Shown here: piece after piece, positions 54,103 to 58,448 of the stretch
How positions within the stretch are numbered: position 1 is the first letter of the stretch
How the letters are laid out: every line of letters begins with the position of its first letter
Source of the DNA: Deltaproteobacteria bacterium
Lineage (GTDB): Bacteria > Desulfobacterota > Binatia > Binatales > Binataceae
Assembly (NCBI GenBank): GCA_019237115.1
Contig: JAFAHS010000121.1
Coordinates: 1-58,448, forward strand
Direction: 5' to 3'
DNA length: 58,448 nucleotides
Notes under the pieces: model-generated
Told to the model about the DNA's origin: nothing
What the model saw: the letters and a program-made list of their open reading frames with translations, nothing else
Database searches by the model: none
Position numbers and translations under genes: made by a program

Positions 54103-55425
54103 TTACAGACGGCCTTCCAAGCAAAAGGCCCGAGCCGAGGTCGCGCGTCCTGGCTTGTCACGGCATTTGCTGACCGGTGAAAATCCCCCTCGGCAGCGCC
54201 TATAATTCCGCTTCAATTGATGCATCCGTGCGGGCATGATAGTTAATGCCGCTTCCAAGCGGCGAGCCTTGGCGAGGGCGGCGTACCCAAGTGGTAAGGG
54301 AGAGGTCTGCAAAACCTCGATGCATCGGTTCGAATCCGATCGCCGCCTCCATTTTTTGCCCTCCAAGAGCGAAACTGTGCGAGAACTGTCCGAGTCCGTC
54401 GAGCCGCCCGGAGAACTCCGACACAGACCTTCATCCAGAATCGAGTAGCGTTTGGCCATCGATTCCGTCTCATGTCCGATTAGAGTCATCGCGATCTGCT
54501 TCGGTATGCCGGCCCGGATAAGGTTGCGATAAGCCGTGCGGCGGAAGTCGTGAGGAATCCGTCCCGCGACGCCCGCGGATGCACAGGCGCTGTGCCAGGA
54601 TCGATAAAAGCTCACGATCCGCCGACCCTGGTGATGGAACAACCACGGCACCTTCCTTCCTGTCTCGCGCTCTATTGCGAGAGCAGATTCAATTTGCCGT
54701 TCTGCGAGCTCCCGCAAGGCAGGTACCAATGGAAACATTCGCCCTTGCCCGCTCTTCGTCTCGCCGGGCTCAAGCCGGAGCCATCCATTTCTCATGTCAA
54801 CGTGCTCACGCCACTTTCGGCTGAGGAGCTCGGACGGAACGCGCCAGCCGGTGATGTAGGCTGCCAACATGACAGGCTGGAGATACGCGGGTAGAGCAGG
54901 AAGAAGCCGGCGAAACTCCTCGGCTTCAAAGAACCCGCTACGAGCGCCGGGTTCCTTCAGTTTTGCAAAATAGGGTCGCGTCATAACCTTGCCCTGCTGA
55001 ACTGCCAAGGTGAACATTCTTCCGAGAATGCTGAGCTCCCGATTGATGCTCGCGTTGCTGGCGCCCTCAACCTGACGCTGTAGCGTGTACCGGGTGGCGG
55101 TCTCGGTGTTGATATCGATCGCTTTCCAGCCTTTGAAGAAGGGGTCCAGATGAAGAAGTCGAATCTTGAGAGCTTGTCGCTTTTTCCGGTTAGCTTGATA
55201 GTCGAGTTCGATCAACTCGCGCAGCTTTTCGTAGCTAAATCGCGAGGATGGCACGACTAAACGGTTCTGCACCGAGACGAGTCGTTCTCGGAGGATAGCG
55301 CGCGCCTTTCGCTCGTTGTCGGTACCGGTCGACTGTCGCCATTCGCGATGTTCGTAAGGTATCCAGACCGCGGTATGCCAGATTGAGGAGCCTTTTGGCT
55401 TGTAAATCCTGCCGTCGCCTCTCAT
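54103..55425 (-). CDS. Tyrosine recombinase (phage/element integrase)
   Basis: A 440-residue integrase. Catalytic residues: R195 (TGWRVPSEL), K223 (ETKSG), H292 and R295 (PHDFRRT), H318 (IGHETES) and the nucleophile Y327 (KRYSIL). The N-terminal part to about 60 is the arm-binding region and 60-150 the core-binding domain. From residue 359 on the frame is antisense to the tRNA-Cys, giving WRRRSDSNRC, and the last 57 residues come from DNA beyond the tRNA, so the true functional protein ends near residue 350. AAGGAAACTT precedes the ATG; it overlaps the excisionase-like gene by four bases. Confidence 0.93.
   Translation of the reverse strand: MRGDGRIYKPKGSSIWHTAVWIPYEHREWRQSTGTDNERKARAILRERLVSVQNRLVVPSSRFSYEKLRELIELDYQANRKKRQALKIRLLHLDPFFKGWKAIDINTETATRYTLQRQVEGASNASINRELSILGRMFTLAVQQGKVMTRPYFAKLKEPGARSGFFEAEEFRRLLPALPAYLQPVMLAAYITGWRVPSELLSRKWREHVDMRNGWLRLEPGETKSGQGRMFPLVPALRELAERQIESALAIERETGRKVPWLFHHQGRRIVSFYRSWHSACASAGVAGRIPHDFRRTAYRNLIRAGIPKQIAMTLIGHETESMAKRYSILDEGLCRSSPGGSTDSDSSRTVSLLEGKKWRRRSDSNRCIEVLQTSPLPLGYAALAKARRLEAALTIMPARMHQLKRNYRRCRGGFSPVSKCRDKPGRATSARAFCLEGRL
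54277..54351 (+). tRNA. tRNA-Cys (GCA)
   Basis: Acceptor arm GGCGGCG (54277-54283) pairs with CGCCGCC (54341-54347), followed by discriminator T and an encoded CCA. The anticodon stem GAGGT/ACCTC carries loop CTGCAAA with anticodon GCA. The T arm ATCGG-TTCGAAT-CCGAT is complete. Six T follow at 54352-54357. The integrase frame on the other strand crosses the whole gene. Confidence 0.97.
54331..54351. other. Putative attachment site at the tRNA-Cys 3' end
   Basis: Integrase lies directly after the tRNA 3' end and reads toward it, the usual layout for an element inserted at the tRNA 3' terminus. The 21-base segment with the T-arm 3' strand and acceptor is the expected core. I found no second copy within the rest of the window. 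Confidence 0.4.
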
Positions 55426-55724
55426 AAGTTTCCTTGTATGAATTGCTGAACCTTAACGTACGAACACCCCTGGGTCCGGCCGTTTCTGTCACGCACTAAC
55501 AACTCAGAATGCTCGTACACCCAGCCAGAGCTCTTGTTGCAAATTGCCGCCGCTTCTTTGACTGAGATGATCCGATCCTCTGGTGTGGGTCGAATCCCCG
55601 CGACGACTCGAGCATTCAAGGGTGGAATCAGAGCTGCTAGCCGTGCGAGCACTTCCTGCGCATCATAGGGGCTCAGCTCTATAATGCGACCGGGTGTCTT
55701 TTCGATTTCGTCTAGGCTTAGCAT
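55422..55724 (-). CDS. Excisionase-like HTH protein
   Basis: About 100 residues from ATG 55724 (a TTG lies four codons earlier). RIISVKEAAAICNKSSGWVYEHSELLVRDRNGRTQGCSYVKVQQFI is a helix-turn-helix of the excisionase/AlpA kind. Its stop overlaps the integrase ATG by four bases (ATGA), so the two are translationally coupled, which fits a recombination directionality factor paired with its integrase. Confidence 0.75.
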   Translation of the reverse strand: MLSLDEIEKTPGRIIELSPYDAQEVLARLAALIPPLNARVVAGIRPTPEDRIISVKEAAAICNKSSGWVYEHSELLVRDRNGRTQGCSYVKVQQFIQGNL

Positions 55725-55770
55725 TACTGACCACAATGATGTCTACACGAACACTGAGACGGGAAGCGCT

Positions 55771-56174
55771 CTAAGCGACGACGACCTCAGGGTCACCGGA
55801 CGATTCGCTGTCCGTCTCAGCCCTGACTGTCGTTGCATCAGTCTGCGCTCCTAGGAATTGCACGCCGGCCGCGACGACTTCGCTGCGATGTTGTTTGGTT
55901 CCCTCGGAGTTGCTCTCCCATTCCGCATGGTGAAGGCGCCCTTCGACGAACACCTGTCGCCCCTTCTTTAAATGCTCGTTACAGGCCAGCGCAAGTTTTC
56001 CGGTGGCCACGACCCTGTGCCATTCGACCCGCTCCCGGCGTTTCCCCTCTCCTTGTCGACGTACGGCTCGTCGGTGGCGAGGGAGAAGTTCACCAGCGGG
56101 AGGCCACTTGGCGGGTGGCGAATTTCCGGATCTTGGCCCAGATTTCCGATCATCATCACCCGGTTAAGAGACAT
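55771..56174 (-). pseudogene. ssb: Single-stranded DNA-binding protein gene, frameshifted
   Basis: The first frame encodes MSLNRVMMIGNLGQDPEIRH and the SLATDEPYVDKERG strand, then leaves frame at about 56040. The second frame continues RRERVEWHRVVATGKLALACNEHLKKGRQVFVEGRLHHAEWES, the rest of an SSB OB fold, with an acidic tail. Adding one base in the AAA/GGGG run restores a full-length SSB. GGAGG precedes the ATG at 56174. Either a true one-base deletion or an assembly error. Confidence 0.82.
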
Positions 56175-56337
56175 CTGCATGCCCTCCATATCTTAAAGGG
56201 AATACGCGTATCTGCGTAATCTCATATCACCTGGATGTCTTGTCATGCAAGACCCGACTTTGGTGCATCCGCAGAAATGCGGTATTCTCAATTCTCGAGG
56301 TGGCACCGATGGCGGCAAACAAAGCTGCGGATGGGGG

Positions 56338-56567
56338 ATGAAGACCTTCGGCGAGGTGATTTCTGAGCTTCGCAAGGAGCGCGGTCTAACCAGAAAGCGT
56401 TAACCGCGCAGGTCAAGAAAAAAGCTGGGGGTCGCGATCGGGATCGCCTACATCAACGATATCGAGCACGACCGCAGAAACCCGCCGTCTCCCGATTTCA
56501 TGGCGCAATTAGCGGCCGTGTTGGGAGTACCACCATCTAGGTTGATTTCGCGTCGCCGCTGGTGCTG
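56338..56567 (+). pseudogene. XRE-type HTH regulator remnant with two frameshifts
   Basis: MKTFGEVISELRKERGLT is followed by a break; in the next frame QKALTAQVKKKAG, and in another frame VAIGIAYINDIEHDRRNPPS then LAAVLGVPPSRL, which together form an XRE/Cro HTH with the classic YINDIE-x-x-RRNP turn. One missing C near 56390 and one extra G in the run near 56430 would restore a single frame. The 3' end overlaps the stop of the channel gene. Confidence 0.7.
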
Positions 56568-57190
56568 AAGCCTACGAGCCGCGATATCAGCACCGCCAGA
56601 TACAACTGCCCCATCGCCGATTCCACCACTGCCAGTTGCCGGACCATCGGTGTCAGCGCTTCTTCGCCGCTTGACCCGATCGTGGTTAGCGCCGCGAAGC
56701 TGAAGTACAGAACTTCCGTGAATTTTGCCTCGCTACCTAAAGCGGTCCGAGTCGAGGTGCCCGGTGATACGAAAATTGAGCCTGGCGAAAGCAGGTAAAT
56801 TGAATAGTAAAGAAACGTCCAGGCCAGGCCGATAATGAGGTACAAGCAGATAGCGCCCATTACCAGATCTCTCGAAGCACTGCGGGCTCGAAGTACCTCG
56901 GAAAACATCGCGACCATCGCTACAACCATAGCGATGAAACTCAGCCCCTGGCTGAGAAACTCCAGGGTTGGAAGACGCTGCTGATCGGCCAAAAAACGGA
57001 GCGTCACCGCAGCCACCCCGAGGACGGTCAGGCAGAGCGCCAGAGCGCGGGTATAGCGGAACGCGTATATAAGCGTCGCGAAAACTAAGATCGGAAAGAG
57101 GCTGCCGGGAATCGTCGCTCCGGTGCCTTCTGCAAATGGCTTGAGCAGCATCGCGATGAACAGGGCAATCAGCAGCGGTGGATAACGCAT
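56537..57190 (-). CDS. Ion-channel-domain membrane protein with altered selectivity filter
   Basis: About 217 residues with five to six membrane segments. The C-terminal half has the pore layout of two-span K+ channels (TEVLYFSFAALTTIG then a final helix AMGQLYLAVLISRLVG), but the filter reads TTIGSSGEEALTP where TTxGYGD is expected, so K+ selectivity is doubtful. Start ATG 57190 (GTG 57205 is in frame). It follows the outer-membrane gene closely on the same strand. Confidence 0.78.
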   Translation of the reverse strand: MRYPPLLIALFIAMLLKPFAEGTGATIPGSLFPILVFATLIYAFRYTRALALCLTVLGVAAVTLRFLADQQRLPTLEFLSQGLSFIAMVVAMVAMFSEVLRARSASRDLVMGAICLYLIIGLAWTFLYYSIYLLSPGSIFVSPGTSTRTALGSEAKFTEVLYFSFAALTTIGSSGEEALTPMVRQLAVVESAMGQLYLAVLISRLVGFSTSGDAKST

Positions 57191-57215
57191 TCGGGGAGCC
57201 CGCACCGCCGGTTTG

Positions 57216-58088
57216 TCAGACTTGCAATTTTGGAAGCAGCAGCGTCACTTCAAATTTCAAGGTGAACTGCTCTTCCTGCGGATCGAATTGCCGATACAAC
57301 ATCCACTCGCCGGAAAGCTGGGTCTTGAGCGCGGCGGCGTCCGAAAATCTGAAGAGTTTTCCGAGTCCCGCGCTAAACGGAATGCTCGTTGAAGTGTTGT
57401 GCCGGAAGTTCCAGGTCCAGGTCGCCTCGTTGAAGGCCAGGTACCAGTCGTCGGGAAGCTCGTAGGTTATCAGTGGCTGAAACGTGAGCGAGCTGACCGG
57501 TGAGCGTTTAGACGAGGTGTACGCAAATGAAGTGGCCTGCTGAAACAGCGCCGAGATAACCAAATGCGGAAGGCCATGATACGCAAACGCCCACGCGGGT
57601 CCCAGTTGCCAGGCGCCCTGGCCGGCGCCATGCCAGCTCGCAGTGGGAAAAACGAAGTAGGGACCTATGCCCCATCGAAATCGCGTCTCACGTGAATCCG
57701 GCCACGGCATAATAAACAGATCGAACAGTTGCGTGTCACCGAACCCGGTGCGGGTCCCCGCACCCTTTCCCAGCGGCTTGGTCTCGATCTGAAAAGTCGG
57801 CCGAATTATCTGCTCGAGATTTAGTGGTCCGTGGGGGCGGACCGCCAGAATGCCCCGCAGGATCAAAGTGTTTAGTTGAGCATTGGTGCCGTATTCGGCG
57901 GGCGTATACTCGTCCTTGACTTGAACCTGTGTCAGAGTCGCCGTGGGGTCATTGGCCTTTTCGGTGAGCGATTCTTCACCATCGGCCAGGGCCGACTGAG
58001 CGGCGAGGCATCTCGCTGGCCAGACCAGCAGCAACACGAGCAGTCCGGCACCCATGGAGGCGTGGGCCAAACGCGAGCGGGTTTCCAT
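57216..58088 (-). CDS. Putative outer-membrane beta-barrel protein
   Basis: A 290-residue exported protein: signal peptide (about 12-29, MGAGLLVLLLVWPARCLAA) and a mature region of alternating strands such as FRWGIGPYFVFPTA, WQLGPAWAFAYHG, FQPLITYELPDDWYLAFNE and a C-terminal LKFEVTLLLPKLQV. This resembles the transporter-like barrel proteins related to the MetA/phenol-degradation outer-membrane family. It is ahead of the channel gene with a gap of about 10-25 bases. Substrate unknown. Confidence 0.75.
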   Translation of the reverse strand: METRSRLAHASMGAGLLVLLLVWPARCLAAQSALADGEESLTEKANDPTATLTQVQVKDEYTPAEYGTNAQLNTLILRGILAVRPHGPLNLEQIIRPTFQIETKPLGKGAGTRTGFGDTQLFDLFIMPWPDSRETRFRWGIGPYFVFPTASWHGAGQGAWQLGPAWAFAYHGLPHLVISALFQQATSFAYTSSKRSPVSSLTFQPLITYELPDDWYLAFNEATWTWNFRHNTSTSIPFSAGLGKLFRFSDAAALKTQLSGEWMLYRQFDPQEEQFTLKFEVTLLLPKLQV

Positions 58089-58283
58089 AGTAAACCTCAG
58101 TTGCCTGAGGGTCGCAGCCTGCCGACCAGATTTGTCCCCAGGAAGTCAATCATGATGCTGGAAAAATCCTTGTACGAGTGCTGCGAGAGATCCGCGTTGA
58201 CCTTAGATAGGCGCATTTACTCTCCCAGCAACTCGTACTTAAATACCGAGAGCCGTAGATCGATTCAGGAACCTGCCCTCTTG

Positions 58284-58448
58284 TCAATCGGCCTTGGTGT
58301 CTGGCCGAATGTTCAAGCGATCCGCCATCCGTACCAGCTCTGCGAGCGACTCCGCGTTCATCTTCAGCATTACCCGAGCCCGATGAACCTTGATGGTTCT
58401 CTCACTAACTCCCAGTTCGGCGCCCGCCTGCTTGTTGAGTAGTCCGGA
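58284..58448 (-). CDS. Response regulator, FixJ/NarL family, C-terminal part only
   Basis: The last 54 codons of a gene that starts beyond the right edge. LLNKQAGAELGVSERTIKVHRARVMLKMNAESLAELVRM is the LuxR-type HTH of FixJ-like regulators; SERTIKVHRARVM is the recognition helix region. The receiver domain lies outside the window. Stop TGA at 58284-58286. Confidence 0.9.
   Translation of the reverse strand, partial: SGLLNKQAGAELGVSERTIKVHRARVMLKMNAESLAELVRMADRLNIRPDTKAD

Noticed and set aside
54352..54357. Six T after tRNA-Cys as an intrinsic terminator
   Set aside because: The run is suitable, but no separate hairpin precedes it apart from the tRNA itself, so I did not list it as a terminator.
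1..58448. CRISPR arrays, rRNA genes and insertion sequences
   Set aside because: I looked for regular repeat-spacer arrays, rRNA core motifs and transposase motifs with terminal repeats and saw none in the window.

Overview
The window is 58.4 kb of bacterial chromosome, roughly 60% GC by eye, with dense gene blocks separated by unusually long gene-poor gaps of 300 to 970 bp. The content points to an aerobic Gram-negative soil or environmental bacterium: aa3-type oxidase, TolC/HlyD/FUSC efflux, an outer-membrane barrel protein, lipoproteins and a Tat-like signal. The mix of aromatic-ring and quinone enzymes, a menaquinol-type b6c complex joined to a caa3 oxidase, and sigma-like and excisionase-like regulators would fit deltaproteobacteria-like soil lineages such as Binatota. 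That placement is an impression from gene content, not a test.

Left third (1-20.3 kb): a GH13 amylase-family gene cut by the left edge, a toroid-fold protein, a FAH hydrolase plus VOC dioxygenase pair, a MetE-like methyltransferase, HdeD, a dienelactone hydrolase, a stand-alone FUSC transporter, a phosphate transporter with a universal stress protein, a TauE/SafE exporter, a small HTH protein with a palindromic upstream site, a potassium-channel protein, a histidine phosphatase and a Drr-type ABC exporter.

Middle (21-43.5 kb): a complete efflux operon in the order TolC lipoprotein, YtcA-like small protein, HlyD adaptor, FUSC transporter, like E. coli ytcA-mdtNOP except that the FUSC frame is broken. 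Next come a glutathionyl-hydroquinone reductase, small secreted and DUF proteins, a large secreted phosphoesterase, DUF302, VOC, another small HTH protein, YceI, a secreted lysozyme-like candidate, a long gap with DnaA-box-like repeats, a quinone oxidoreductase, an alpha/beta hydrolase, a PCMT-like methyltransferase, and a sigma-like regulator with a small partner.

Respiratory block (43.6-51.4 kb, minus strand): one tightly packed operon reads coxB(-c), coxA, coxC, membrane protein, dihaem cytochrome c, Rieske, cytochrome b with a fused cytochrome c, ctaG. It encodes quinol oxidation and oxygen reduction as one unit, with four separate c-haem sites over three proteins.

Right end (51.9-58.4 kb): a histone-deacetylase-family enzyme, a DUF169 protein, and a tRNA-Cys used as integration site by a tyrosine recombinase whose reading frame runs antisense through the tRNA. 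Next to it are an excisionase-like protein, a frameshifted ssb and a broken XRE regulator, so the element looks decayed or the assembly has indels. An outer-membrane protein, a channel protein with an altered filter and the C-terminus of a FixJ-type regulator close the window.
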